Translations under genes and position numbers: made by a program
In this document: positions 48,801-58,423 of the stretch, piece by piece
Numbering within the stretch: position 1 is the stretch's first letter
How the letters are laid out: each line of letters starts with the position of its first letter
NCBI GenBank assembly: GCA_942486035.1
Contig: CALNXK010000566.1
Span: forward strand, 21,001-85,000
Length of the DNA: 64,000 nucleotides
Origin: Porites lobata
Taxonomy: Eukaryota; Cnidaria; Anthozoa; Scleractinia; Poritidae
Direction of reading: 5' to 3'
Notes under the pieces: generated by a model
The model's database searches: none
The model's input: the letters and a program-made list of their open reading frames with translations, nothing else
What the model was told of the DNA's origin: nothing

Positions 48801-51800
48801 CGATTTGTTTTTTAGGGCGAAGGAAGAAATCTCGAGGACGCGCAAGGGAAGAAAAGGAGAGGAGGCCCCTGCAGCAGAGACCCTGGTCTTCCTTACTCCC
48901 CCAATTTAATAACGTGACAGCGCTGCATCAACTGACAAAAAATTGATTGAAAGTAGATCGTCTAACGATATGAAACCCACATCAGACCCAGACGGAAAAA
49001 TAATCTTGTGTATTTTTCTTATATCTGCATAAAGGAAATGATGCAATTTTAAATTCGGATCAAACACGACAAACAGGCTTACCCTATACCCAAGTCCCTT
49101 CCAGGCTTTTGTCAACCAAAGACGCTGCTATATTCGAGCTGATAAATGATAGGGACGTTAATAATGAATTCATAAATCTTTTGTCTATAGCCACTTCAGC
49201 TGACGCGTACGATGTTATACTTTCCTTAATGTAGTTCCTTTAAACAGTCCAGTTTTTCTTTCAAGTCACCGGCTGACATTCCTGTAGAATGTACCCCGGC
49301 CGCTTGATCCTGAATTATGCTTTGAACGAAAATGAAAACCGAAATTGAAAAGCTCTTGCGAGCACGATTCATACAGTTCTTCAGCCGTTTGTCATTTCGC
49401 ACGTGTATTATACAAGAAGGCTCGGATTTCCATTGACTGACAAATAACGTTTTGAGGTGACAGACTAACTCCCAAGAGGCTGTCTTGGCCAATGGCATTC
49501 TACGCAGGGCCTTCGATGCAGGCGCCTCCTCTCCCATTTGCGTGTTCCCCTCGCGTGGTCTTTAAAAAAACTAACCGGCGCCTGCTACGCAGGCTATGGT
49601 TACAGCAGTCACACTGTATCATTATCATGACAATTAGAAACAAAACTGTACTTAAGACAGATTACGCAATCGTCATATTCACTGAATTGCCAAATAACTA
49701 CCAAAAAAGAAGCTGTTAAAAAGTGATTAGAGCATAAAAGGCTAAAATATATTGACTAAAACTTAATGCTATATACATAAGCCAAAGGTTATAACAATGC
49801 TATTGTTTTTGCACGTTCATCCATATACATTGTAGAAGACCGGTTCCCGTGATAAAAACCAAAACCATACGGACCCACACGGCAAGCAAAAACGTTCCCA
49901 TACAAATGTAAACATGACACATTAATGACAATGCTGAAATTTATTTATAGCTAGAGTGGTTTCGAACAACAACAATGATTTTTTAACGAGATCATTGGTG
50001 ACCATCCAAAGGTGTGGACACTTGCAAACGGGAAATTCAAAATACGGACGTAGTCACTTTTGTCTTCCAAGACGTTTTAAAAGCTTTTAAGTTGTTTAAT
50101 AGCTTTTTAAATTGAAGCACAATAATCAATGCCCCACGGGTTTCTCTCGTCCTGAATAAATTCCACAGGATCTTTGAGGATTCAGACAAACAGGTTACTT
50201 ATGAAAGGAAAGAAATTTAGGTAAAACTCTCGTTATAAAAAATTTTCAAAATTTTTTTGCAAAGAAAATACTTTCCAATGTCAATGTTAGTACGAGTTAC
50301 ATAGCAAGAGAGGGCTTGCTAGTTCCATCATAATTATGTATTTGCTTTAAATATATACCATATATTGTACATATGCCCTTTGGGTGATGTTATCCAAGGG
50401 GTTGTCGTACCCGACACTCTTTTCAATGCCGAAACAAGTAGACCATGACAGTTGATTTTGGTGCCAGACGTTAACGACGTTAACAAATTAGATCACTAGG
50501 CTTTGTTTGTTAAACCAAAAAGGTGAACTCACGTGGTCACATTCTTTCCCCTTTGCTGGCTTCCTTGCTCGCGCATCAGAGTGGTCAGAGTTAACCTAAA
50601 GGACGTTCATCGATTGACTTTCTGCGAAAGGAAATGTGTCCTTTTTGGTTGACAGAGAACAGCATTATTCGACTTGGGCAATCTTTTTTATTTGTTTGCC
50701 TGTCAGGAACAAAGCCACGTAACCAAAGTCGTTAACGTTTGGCGCCAAAATCAACTGCCACGCATATATCTGAATTCTCGGTCTACCTGTTTTGGTATAA
50801 TCTATTCTTCCAGCTTTGGACTTTTAGTGGTTTCTTTCTAGAGCTGACGGTTATATCGTACACTTAACTTGTCATCTTAAAATATTAACAGGGTCAAGTA
50901 CACATGAAAGTTTGAAACTGGTTAAAGCTATTTTTGCATTGACAAAACTCACCATTTACAGTCAGGGTCACATTGTTTGAACTGGTTACGTTTTCTACAG
51001 CATGTAGTGCAACGCAGCTGTAAAGTTTAATATGTCTTCCTCCTCTTGATATCTTTGTAATCCACGTTCCACTTTTGCTATGAGTTATGTTCCCATCTTT
51101 CTCGTAAAGAAGAAAGTTGTAAACTGGTGGATTTGATTCAGAAGTCACACAAGTGAAATTTACCCACAAATAAGAGCAATCCATGTTCTCAGTTGTGTTA
51201 ACTGCCAATTCAACAGTATCTGGTTTATCTGAAGAAAATGGTGTATTTCCATTTACAAATAATAAAATGAGCTACTTGCTTCACGACTACAGATTAATGA
51301 AATATCCACCCAGTGCGTTATAGAGAAGTCACACAAATACCTCTCACTGAAATGAGTAGATGGACTTAAAGAGTAAAGTTAAAAAGGACTGAAGCGTTAA
51401 TTCATTAGCAGCATGACAATCATCAGTTCGCGCCGGTTTAAAACTAAGACTCGAACACAGATTAAAAGCATATTCTGCAATGCTGTTGAGTAAATGTGGT
51501 TTAACCAGCTCATGAGAAATGTCCAACATTCAAAATGAATGTAAGAAGACAAAAAATATACTTGGTATAACAATGCTAATACAAGTAGGTTACTGGTGTC
51601 AAAGAAACTTAAAAGAAAAGAAATAGACAAATGAACAAAAATCCGTACCGGTGTGTTAAAAGAAACCAGAAGTAAAGAAAACATCATACCTTTAAGGAGT
51701 GAAATCGATAACCTCAAAATGAAGGTACAATCAAGAAACCGTTTCCACATTGAGGAAGTTAAGAACGATTCACTGCATAATATATATATATATATATATA

Positions 51801-52213
51801 TTGGGACAGTGTATCAAATGCAATGAGCCTAAATGTACGGGATACACAGAAAAAGGAGTAAAATGTGATTTTCTACTTACACTGGACAAAGACGTTGATA
51901 ACACTTGCTGCAAGACCCAAGACATAATTCCACATCCGGTGCACATAATCTCCATCGTCTGATCTGTTCACATGAAGAAGTGTCAAAGTTGCTTCACTTT
52001 CTGATATAAACACTTGAACACGGTCTGAGAATGCAGCATTTACAGCCAAGCCGTTGCTATCTTTCGCTGCTATTGTTTGGCGTTTACGTAGAAATATAAA
52101 TTCTGAACCTCGAAAGGTGCCGTCAATGTCGTAGGTCCAACGAAGAGTTATGTTGCCCCCTTCATTGACTGGTGAAGGATTTAATGGTTCCTCGGTGAAA
52201 GAAGGTACTGCTT
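33488..52213 (-). CDS. Ig-domain receptor tyrosine kinase (FGFR/VEGFR-like), one in-frame stop
   Basis: A minus-strand gene whose exons are listed separately. In order they encode Ig domains (52213 down to 43536, all phase 1-1), a membrane segment (38873-38980), a juxtamembrane part with a 19-nt microexon, and a full tyrosine kinase domain (38107 down to 33488). Key residues are present: GKGTFGQV loop, VAVK lysine, helix-C Glu in SELEVMK, HRDLAARN and DFG. The APE motif reads AYE (WTAYEAL) in both copies. Such receptors sit in the plasma membrane, bind a ligand through Ig domains and phosphorylate tyrosines; KTEYMDL and EVYD in the juxtamembrane part could be docking sites. Exon phases are consistent throughout. 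Problems: TAA at 37901-37903 between WEIPRN and VTIEKV; one Ig exon is decayed (47301-47521) and one is short; the signal-peptide exon is not found. It may be a recent pseudogene, a null allele or a sequence error. The exact subfamily is uncertain. Confidence 0.87.
33495..33660. repeat. Foldback element exonised as receptor C-tail
   Basis: The outer arms CCACTTTG / CAAAGTGG and inner arms AAAGTGCATT / AATGCACTTT pair over most of 166 bp, leaving a small centre (AATTTGCCGCC). It lies wholly inside the last coding exon and in frame with it. Confidence 0.85.
34043..34139 (-). CDS. Kinase exon (GGSPYPRMDG...)
   Basis: 97 nt, phases 1 in and 2 out. It encodes GGSPYPRMDGKKIAGLL and PQHVDDKL, the C-lobe segment after the SYGV helix. 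The donor is the less usual GTAATAG, shared with the duplicate copy and with the membrane exon. Confidence 0.9.
34246..34286 (-). CDS. Kinase exon (SYGVVLYEIFTVG)
   Basis: 41 nt between TTTGCAG and GTAAGTT. It completes the split valine codon from the upstream exon and encodes the conserved WSYGVVLYEIFT helix. Confidence 0.92.
34914..34984 (-). CDS. Kinase exon (GRLPVKWTAYEAL)
   Basis: 71 nt between CCGCCAG and GTGAGT. It encodes the end of the activation segment: the APE motif is AYE, followed by the SDV motif. AYE is also present in the duplicate, so it predates the duplication. Confidence 0.92.
35135..35545. mobile_element. Mariner-like MITE with TA target site
   Basis: The ends CCGTATTTATTCGAATAA and its inverse are flanked by TA (35133-35134 and 35546-35547). 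AATAAGCGCCC and close variants repeat inside. A TA duplication points to Tc1/mariner-type mobilisation. It inserted into a kinase intron and is absent from the duplicate copy. Confidence 0.82.
36198..36410. repeat. Dispersed repeat shared with 5853-6090
   Basis: The same ordered words as the 5.9-kb region (TCAGCGGAT, TTTTGACAGCTGTC, ACCAAATTTTC), with divergence and indels. Non-coding; the ends are not defined. Confidence 0.45.
36683..36805 (-). CDS. Kinase exon (catalytic loop and DFG)
   Basis: 123 nt, phase 0-0, with HRDLAARN catalytic loop, DFGMARD and one activation-loop tyrosine (ENIYERK). All catalytic residues are intact here. Confidence 0.95.
37081..37271 (-). CDS. Kinase exon (hinge and kinase insert)
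   Basis: 191 nt. It encodes the hinge (LLVLIEYVPYGDLLGYLRK), a short kinase insert (NDTYFKDPDIK) and LMKFAWQIADGMSYL. The truncated duplicate ends in the intron just 3' of this exon (in gene order), so this is the first exon it lacks. Confidence 0.92.
37421..37531 (-). CDS. Kinase exon (helix C)
   Basis: 111 nt, phase 1-1. It encodes SDLLSELEVMKTLKPHPHVI with the helix-C glutamate, then RLLGCVIETG. Confidence 0.92.
37786..38107 (-). CDS. Juxtamembrane and glycine-loop exon with in-frame TAA
   Basis: 322 nt, phase 0 in and 1 out. It encodes the juxtamembrane stretch (KTEYMDLKEEL), SWEIPRN, a TAA at 37901-37903, then VTIEKVIGKGTFGQV and VAVKMLK in the same frame. Sequence on both sides is conserved and no splice sites could remove the stop. 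Confidence 0.93.
38334..38373 (-). CDS. Juxtamembrane exon (40 nt)
   Basis: Between TTCTCAG and GTAAGTAAT. Encodes RPYALPRDHTEVYD with the phase carried from the microexon; EVYD is a possible phosphotyrosine site. Confidence 0.85.
38634..38652 (-). CDS. 19-nt juxtamembrane microexon
   Basis: Between TTTCACAG and GTATGAATG. Its 19 nt are exactly what is needed to join the phase-1 end of the membrane exon to the phase-2 start of the next exon, giving GFRGQKR. Confidence 0.75.
38873..38980 (-). CDS. Transmembrane exon
   Basis: Encodes DNESCQCNEVIWKAVTGV, continuing as LIFINILLVVVIVW and QHKR: a single membrane helix with a basic stop-transfer at the inner side, as expected between the last Ig domain and the kinase. 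The donor is GTAATAG. Confidence 0.9.
39000..41222. other. Long intron before the membrane exon, no exon seen
   Basis: Frames on both strands (for example 40031-40354 and 40565-40837, minus) have no domain-like features or matching splice phases. Confidence 0.45.
41223..41313. repeat. Palindromic hairpin repeat
   Basis: ATGAAGAAT and GGAGGGTGTTATCCG pair with CGGATAACACCCTCC and ATTCTTCAT around a GC-rich loop. About 90 bp, intronic. Confidence 0.85.
42105..43240. mobile_element. TTAA-flanked non-autonomous transposon
   Basis: The ends AGGGACTGGTTCACGATAAT and its inverse are flanked by TTAA on both sides (42101-42104 and 43241-43244). A TTAA duplication is characteristic of piggyBac and Kolobok elements. 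No transposase frame lies in the 1136 bp. A single similar end (TTAAAGGGACACAGTCAGC) occurs at about 31078 without a partner seen. Confidence 0.88.
43536..43790 (-). CDS. Ig domain exon (membrane-proximal)
   Basis: 255 nt, phase 1-1. An I-set-like Ig domain with ILTCPVDGNPSPSVTWYKG, then SSDSGLYTCSASNSLG (the Cys, Trp, D-x-G-x-Y-x-C pattern). Confidence 0.92.
44081..44302 (-). CDS. Short Ig-like exon
   Basis: 222 nt, phase 1-1, good splice sites (CCTTAG; GTAAGTATT). It encodes LNLSCSAQAH and VNYACTPLN with only about 27 residues between the cysteines and no core Trp, so it is a shortened or degenerate Ig domain, though still open. Confidence 0.7.
44727..46301. mobile_element. Inverted-repeat-bounded intronic element
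   Basis: The ends read TTGGAATAGCCCACGT and its inverse. A second nested pair (TTTATAACATAA near 44945; inverse near 46120) suggests one element inside another. Several frames occur but none has a transposase motif. The target duplication is unresolved. Confidence 0.6.
44754..44945. repeat. Long perfect-looking hairpin (~190 bp)
   Basis: AAGAAATGGTAAACGT and GCAACCATGGAGTTATGGAT pair with the inverse sequence at the right end, and GAGTCGCAC pairs with GTGCGACTC at the centre. Near-complete pairing over the whole unit. Confidence 0.88.
46326..46704. mobile_element. MITE with 85-bp inverted repeats
   Basis: CACAGGCGGCCCAAACTCAC and its inverse bound a 379-bp unit. The arms (about 85 bp each, including AATTTACATAACATAGGTGAC-type sequence) are nearly identical, which suggests recent origin. 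It lies only about 45 bp from the Ig exon at 46750-46986. Confidence 0.85.
46750..46986 (-). CDS. Ig domain exon
   Basis: 237 nt, phase 1-1. I-set-like: VNLTCRADGNPKPTITWMKN and SAEGLYICTADNGIG. Confidence 0.92.
47301..47521 (-). pseudogene. Decayed Ig exon
   Basis: It starts at a good acceptor (TTTCTGCAG) with KPDNINFIANDTTN, parallel to KPDTVELAVNTTEN in the exon at 50953-51228. The second Ig cysteine seems replaced (VMYRREANN where VxYxCxANN is expected), a TGA follows at 47301-47303, and no donor is found. It is probably skipped or non-functional. Confidence 0.7.
47956..48201 (-). CDS. Ig domain exon
   Basis: 246 nt, phase 1-1. VSLNCIVMGFPAPFVAWSK and KADSGQYQCFANNTCG; clear I-set-like domain. 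Confidence 0.93.
48782..49596. mobile_element. MULE-like element with diverged 9-bp TSD
   Basis: The right end is the inverse of TAGCCTGCGTAGCAGGCGCC; the left reads TAGTCTAGGTAGCAGGCGCC. The inverted arms extend about 100 bp. The flanks CGGTTATAG (48773-48781) and TGGTTACAG (49597-49605) match 7 of 9. The termini resemble those of 2743-3299 (TAGCCTG), so the two are probably related. Intronic, non-coding. Confidence 0.82.
50446..50763. repeat. Short inverted-repeat element
   Basis: CAGTTGATTTTGGTGCC and its inverse (GGCGCCAAAATCAACTG), followed internally by ACGTTAACGAC-type words, bound about 318 bp in a receptor intron. Confidence 0.75.
50953..51228 (-). CDS. Ig-like domain exon
   Basis: 276 nt, phase 1-1, acceptor TTCTTCAG, donor GTGAGT. 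WVNFTCVTSESNPP and KLYSCVALHAVENV give the paired cysteines; many N-x-T/S sites suggest glycosylation. Confidence 0.88.
51779..51801. repeat. TA microsatellite
   Basis: About eleven uninterrupted TA units, intronic. Confidence 0.95.
51881..52213 (-). CDS. Most N-terminal Ig exon found
   Basis: 333 nt, phase 1-1, between TGTTGCAG and GTAAGTAG. V-like domain: EEPLNPSPVNEGGNITLRW, TFRGSEFIFLRKR, LTLLHVNRSDDGDYV. The first conserved Cys is replaced (ITLRW rather than ITLxC), a variant I recall from cnidarian Ig proteins. A signal-peptide exon must lie further upstream (above 52213) but was not identified. Confidence 0.88.
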
Positions 52214-52228
52214 CTGCAACAGTTATTA

Positions 52229-52339
52229 CATAAATATCTTATTGGACGGATAAGTGTGTAGCATCGAGGGACCTTTTTACGAGACCAGTAAAAATATCCC
52301 ACGATACTACACACTAAACCGTCCAATAAGACATTTATT
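52229..52339. repeat. Palindromic hairpin next to first Ig exon
   Basis: TAAATATCTTATTGGACGG pairs with CCGTCCAATAAGACATTTA, and inner GTGTGTAG / CTACACAC pairs too. About 110 bp, starting 16 bp upstream of the exon's acceptor side and so overlapping the likely branch-point zone. Confidence 0.85.
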
Positions 52340-53880
52340 ATTTTTCTCGAGAGGTTTATAGCGAAGCCTCCGAGCGCTCGCGCTTAGCGCGCGAGAGCGG
52401 AGACCATATCGATGCGAAAAAATTGATCATGTCGTCACCGTACGTCCGTATGTTCTTTCCGGGTGAGGGTAAGTAGAAATGAATTCCTCCCTCCCCCTCG
52501 GGTTTTGTCCCCTATTGTTTCAAAAGGCTTTAGAAATGATTGACATCAGAATTTGTCTACTGAGCAAATGGTTGTTGGATTTTTTGACTTTTGAGAGAGT
52601 TAAGGGTGATTTCAGAAAAAAAAGAATCCTTCATACTGATTTCGAGGGGAGAAAAAGCTGGCGAGGAAATAACTGGGGAATATAATATCATACGCTGAAT
52701 AAATATCGATCATGGCGTATAATGCTGAAAAAAAAATCTTACACCGTTATTTGTCGGGGAAAATATTCGTAACTCCAGAGGTATGGGAAAAAGTTCTTAC
52801 ACAAACTATAAAATCACCCATACCCCGAACAAAAGTCAAATGGTCAACCCCTTAGAATTGAAAAAAAGCTGATAAAAGCCACAAATGGAAAGAGGGAGTT
52901 CAAAAGAATGTTCAGTTTTCCTTTTGTAGACAAACGAAAGTTTTTCGTTATGAAATGTCTTTCGAGGAATTCAACGTTGTTTCTGTCACGGCGGAGCCCT
53001 TGGCTTGTTTTGAACCAGGGCGTTGAAACGCTCATACACGCTCTCTGGTTTAGCTGTGTTGCGGACTAGGGCTGGAACTAGTTCGCTTTCCTCTCAGGGC
53101 AAGAAAAATGGCGCCGTCTAGCTGGAGGTAGGTTCGGATTTTTTGCTTTATATCTTAAGATCGCTGCAGTCTATAATTAGATTTGATATTTGGCCTATTT
53201 CTATGTGATGTACAGAAAACATTTAGGTGATATTTTACAGTTAGTCTTATAAGTTAAGGTGTTTTTTTGCCTCTTATGTTTATTTAGTGTCAAAACGGCC
53301 TGTCGTGTATTACAGGTTGACGGTCGCGTTTTATCTTGCCAGTCAAAACCAAATGACAATAAACGGCCACAAAAAAAATATGTAATGGTTTTATAAATTT
53401 TGTTTGTGTATGCAAATTTTTAGAGTGAACTTTCATGAACCTTCAAGGTTTTTTCACTTCTGAAGTGACGACTTCATATAATTATATTTATGGCGATAGC
53501 AAGGGGTTTTTTTGTACGTTAGCGTTTAGCTTGTTAGTAAAATAAAACATTTCAGTCGCCCGATTTAGCGATTTTCCATTTTTCAGTATACACTATGATG
53601 GTAAATAATTTTAGTTAGTAACAGAACCGCGACCCAAGAAGGTTCTGACTATTTTTAACGTTCTTCTAGAAAATTGCATTCGAATTATCTCGTGTGACAG
53701 TCTTTACATAAACAACACAAACCACAGTCAGCTCTCAGATGGAAACTATTGGAACTGGCAAAAAATGTCTGTATTAATGGAGAGTATAGAGATTAAAAGA
53801 AAATGAATGAAGAATAGTAGACTAGAGACCAACTCGATTTCCTGGAGGTGCGTTATCTTTTGATTGTCCTAGCATTATAT
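52340..53880. other. Upstream region of the receptor kinase, no exon assigned
   Basis: No minus-strand signal-peptide exon with a phase-1 donor was recognised. On the plus strand ATGGCGCCGTCTAGCTGGAG followed by GTAGGT (53109 on) could be a tiny first exon but has no supported downstream exon. Confidence 0.4.
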
Positions 53881-53950
53881 CCTCTTTTTCTCTCTCTCTC
53901 CCTCTCTCTCCCTCTCTCTCTCTCTCTCTCCCCCTCTCTCTCTCTCTCTT
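53881..53950. repeat. CT-rich microsatellite
   Basis: About 70 bp of (CT)n with CCC interruptions. Confidence 0.95.
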
Positions 53951-56029
53951 AATATTATATATTGTAGTTACAAGAAAACAGAAAAGTATTTTTGAGTCAA
54001 GTTTGATTAAGCCTGGCTGCAGTTAATAAATTTAACCAATAATGAAATTGAATCATACTGGACATGAAGTGCAAGTGTGCTAGGGTTGCTGGTCACACTA
54101 ACAAGTTTGTTTTTCAATGGTTTAATAGGTGTTACAGGTCATTTCTACTTCATTTGTGCATAATTCTGTATAATTTTCTTGTTTGCATATTATATACTTT
54201 TGAATTTGTATGTTACATACATGGTTTATGTTGCATCTGTAAGATGTATCTCCTAGCAATGTTTGGTTTCAATGTAAGACTAGTGAATGCTTAGTTTCTT
54301 TTAAGTTTCTTAGTATGTCTTGCATGGGTAGTTTTCAGTGACCATTTCATTACAAAAAGCTGTTATTATCAAACAAAAATATTTGCTGGGCTAGTTACTT
54401 GTGTTCTTGCAACCTCTTTGTTGGGTTTTCAAGGGCAGTGAATTTTTTTTTCACATACTTATTCTTCATTGCACAGTAGTATTAGGGTGCAAGATAAAAA
54501 AACTAATGATGATATTATGATATTTTAAATTTACCAGGAATTTAGTTTTCTCAATCTGTCCAACTGCAATGCTCAATATTGGAGATAGCTCAATAAGTTG
54601 TTTAGAGAAGAATACTGATGTACACCAACAAATCCAAACTTTAATAGTGAAAACAGATCATCTAGCCTTGAAACTGGGCAGCATAAAATAAATGCCATAT
54701 ATATATATATATAGCAGATGGTGAATTACACAACTCGTTAATAAACTGAAGCAGAGAACCGATAATATTAGTCTAAAAATAATGTCAGAGCTATCATCTG
54801 AGTTGTGATGTCATTTTCTTACCAAGGCACGAAATTTACAGTTCACGGAGGTGAAACAATATGCAATACAGATATTTGTTCTTGAGGAAAAAAATTAAAC
54901 AAAACAGAAAACGGAAGTGAGAAAACATAATTTGTTCCTTCGCTATTGCTTGCAGAAATGAATGCCACAGGATAATGGCTAACGTCCGCTGGATAATCTC
55001 TCTGACGGTCCAGTATAATGTCCGCCATATTGTTTAGTCTCTTCGGTAGTACCCAGACCCGTGCATCACAGCTAAGCTTCTTACGCCCTGTTTTAAACCA
55101 ACCAAGGCAGCGAGATGTTTGAAGAAGCTTCAGGTATGTCATGTACTCTATGGTTAAGGAAAGTACGTTTTTAAAAGAGAATTTTTGTACCTATAAAGTT
55201 TTTATGGACGTTTTCTGCATTTTGACCACGACGTAAAAAAAAAAACAAAATGTGCCCCAATTTGAAATTGATTTTATGTTGATTTTCTTATGTCCTTAGC
55301 CAATTTAATTTGTGTGAACGGATCTCCGGATGATCCAGTTAGTGTTACGCTAATTGCTTTTAAGGATTAACTTATGGGTTGTTTCATAAAAATAAAATGG
55401 CCTTAAAGTATTTTTCTCTGCCATTCACACTGTTTGAACCTTGCGGAGCTGTGTTTGCAGCCCGCTGTTATATGCCTCAGAAATACTTTGCGATTCGCCA
55501 ACGTACAGTAAACTGAAATTATCCCAAGTCGTTGTCATGCCTGGAAACCCAAAATACACGATAACGTACGTCATGCTGAATGGCGTCTTTTAGAGTTTGT
55601 TTATGGTTTGTTGCTAGGCAACTGCGGATACCAAACCAATAGAAAGAATTATTTATGACCAAAGTAAAATCACACTCTGCTTGCAATTCTAGCATGATCC
55701 ACTCGCTGAGCGCTCGTCAAAATAGTAAACTCGCTTCGCTAGCCACCTAACGGCCGCTCGCTCCACTTCTCTTGGAGGAGTGTAGATTAAAGATCGTAAA
55801 GTGCACATTGAAGTTCGTAAGATCAATTTAAGTTTTTAAAATCAATTAAAGTTCGCGAAGGGCTCTATAGAAAATGGCTGACAACTTGAAATATTTATTT
55901 TTACAATCAACATAAAAATTTACCGAAACACAATTCTCTCAATCAGATTAAAGCCCTTCGAACCTTATACTACGATGGTGCACTTATTAGGACTCCACGG
56001 AAACAAAGAAAATGTGCGATAATAACCTA
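53951..56029. other. Intergenic DNA, no gene seen
   Basis: Frames such as 54064-54294 (plus) and 54843-55142 (minus) lack domain features. A short AT microsatellite lies at about 54698-54713. Confidence 0.4.
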
Positions 56030-56620
56030 ATAATTAATATAAAACAGCCATCATCGAAAATTGACAATTTGAAAGTTAAGGATAAAAATCTTCAGCAACC
56101 ATCTTCATTATCAATTGCTATTAACAAGTACTTATGCAATATTTTAACTGAACTTGCATCTAAATTGCCTGAAGCGGATCGCCAGTTTTCAACCTATGTG
56201 AAAAGGAAAAATTCAACCTTTCGCTTCAGACAGTACATGTATCGACACCAGGAAATCATTCGGCTATGATAAGCTAGTCGACCGCTGACACATATCATAA
56301 ATTTGTCACTTGAACATGGCATATTTCCAGATAATTTGCAAAGTGGCGAAGTTATACCTTTAAACAACGCTCTCGTTCCTCATGCAATAACTATCGCCCC
56401 AATCTGTAGTTTCAGCATTAAATAAAATTTTTGAGCGATCATGAATATCCTTCGGCTATGATAAGGTACACCTGTCATTATTATACTCTGCTGCAGTTGA
56501 GATATGTATTTCGACCGCTAGCACATTTTGAGAGGTGCAGTCTTTAGTTAATCTTTTTTGGTACCTTATCAATATGGCTTTAGATCTGGCATGACCACGG
56601 GTTGTCTGCCTGGTAGACCT
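56030..56620 (+). pseudogene. Decayed LINE reverse-transcriptase fragment
   Basis: In shifting plus-strand frames the order is NILTELASKLPEADRQF, then HIINLSLEHGIFPDNLQ, then GEVIPLNN, NYRPNL, and QYGFRSGM near 56572. These correspond to the established LINE-type reverse-transcriptase order (a finger segment, the IFPD..K.A.V.P block, NYRPIS, and Q.GFR). Multiple stops and frameshifts; no active-site block remains. Confidence 0.72.
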
Positions 56621-56913
56621 TATAGTCGAGGAGCATAGGCCGGAAAAAATACAACATCGTATCACCCCCACCACACAAAAGGTTTGACAACAGATGCTGA
56701 TAGCCAAATACCCACAGATCACTTATTCGACATTCGGATCTACAAATTGTGGGGTCACTGACTTGGTACGCTGCGATTTCTGAGGGGGGTGGGGGGTATT
56801 TTGAAGCATCAAATTTCATCATTTTCGTATAGGGTTAAAACTTTGAAAAATCATATCTTTTTACTTAACTGGGCAAATGGGTTAGTATTTGGCCGACGCG
56901 TGTTAATCCATAA

Positions 56914-57034
56914 GAGCTACAATCTCAGATGTATTTTTTGCTTTTTTGGCGTTGCCACGGTAACGGTTTATAAGGAAACTCTGTCCATGGGGTCTAACGT
57001 CAATAATGACGGATGTTTTGACTTCCGCGACAAA
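56914..57034 (+). repeat. Inverted copy of 63431-63556
   Basis: About 120 bp (ATAAGAGCTACAATCTCAG ... GATGTTTTGACTTCCGC) matches the reverse complement of 63431-63556 at high identity. Each copy holds an X-box-like word (GTTGCCACGGTAAC here; GTTACTATGGTAAC at 63501-63514). The copies enclose the decayed long ORF at 58424-62160. Confidence 0.8.
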
Positions 57035-57914
57035 TGTGACCCTCCACAGGATTTTAATGCTAAAGGTGAAAGCACGCGCACGACCCGCTTTCACTTTAAA
57101 ACAAAAGAATTTATTTTAACACGCTTTAGCACCCTTGCAATCTTGCCTCATTAGCAATTTCTTTTGTTTCAAAGGACACGCTTGAGACAATTAAGCGTGA
57201 GCAAGTCGAACAAAAGAGCGTGTTAAAGTTTTCAAACAAAAGATCCGTGCGAAAAAGCACAACACGGTTCAGTGTGCGCAAAAGCACGCAAGGCCTGTTA
57301 CTTATGAGCTAAATATATTTCCTCTACAAAAAGGAATCGTAAATGATTATGAACGGCACCCTTTTTTGGTAACTATCAAGAAAGAAAAAGTTCTACCTCA
57401 GCGACCGCAGCGATAGTATCTGATTGAAAAAACGTTGTCACTTGAAAAGTATAAGCAATGAACGGTGGGACCTACTGGATTTGGGTAGAACTTTATTAGC
57501 ATTGCAAAATCAGAAACAGAAAAAGCGAAACCGGTATCTAAACAAAGTATGCAAATTTGTTCTTCTTGAAATATTTCATTGCGTATGCTTCAGTCTTATT
57601 GTCCAAATTCCGTAATCATCCTCTTTGTTGTGGTTGCCGTCTGTTTTTAATCAAACTTATGGCGCAAGATTGACGACAGAAATCGAATCTTTTCTTCATT
57701 AAGCTTTTTGAAACCAAAAGTTTCTGCCGTGTTGCCGTTGGCCAATTCTCTCTCTGAAAATAATACGTCTGATAATAAATATTCCGGTGGCATAACTATA
57801 ATTTTCAGGCGACATAACTTCAGTGCCTCGCATGCGATAGCAGGCCTCTTTGCGATTCCGGTCAACAGTCGACAGCCGGAGGAATTGGTTTACACTGATC
57901 TCGCGTTAATACCA

Positions 57915-58312
57915 CAGGGGCACCCAACGGCAATTTTCGGGAAAATATCTGTTCGGAAGACGATTTGAGATCTAGAATTTTCGGAGCATTTGTTGTAAAA
58001 TTTCTTGCTTGCCTGCCTCTCCTAGGATTTTCGAACATCGACAAAATGGTATAATTACCCATTTTTAACGGATTTTGACCCTAAAAAAGGCCACCTAGAA
58101 TTTTCGGGAGCCTTTTCCTGGCTAAAGTTTTCGAGAAGGTAAGTTTTTATCCCTATAATTTTCGGATCACTCGACTTTCAGCTAGGAGATCCGAACAGAT
58201 GAAAAGTTTTTAGGGGATAAACATATCCCTATATCTACCGTTTGAATACTAAGCTACGTTCAACAATGCTATGTTTAGTGGTTTTGAACTATATCCTCGT
58301 TGGGTGCCCCTG
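57915..58312. mobile_element. Small transposon CAGGGGCACCCAACG, 6-bp TSD
   Basis: The ends CAGGGGCACCCAACG and CGTTGGGTGCCCCTG are flanked by ATACCA on both sides (57909-57914 and 58313-58318). The interior repeats AATTTTCGG / ATTTTCGA words about seven times. 398 bp, non-coding; superfamily undetermined. Confidence 0.85.
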
Positions 58313-58423
58313 ATACCAGGCTAGACAACTGTTAAATTCCAAAACAGTCTCAACTGGTATATTTGATTCACTTCGACCAGTTATCAATGCTGATTAAATC
58401 CGCTGAAACCCAAGCCATTTTTA

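Noticed and set aside
53109..53135. Plus-strand ATG with a GTAGGT donor as a first exon
   Set aside because: Seven codons only, with no supported downstream plus-strand exon.
54843..55142. Minus-strand 99-codon frame as the missing receptor signal-peptide exon
   Set aside because: No signal-peptide profile in that frame, and all three frames meet stops before the nearby donor at about 54826.
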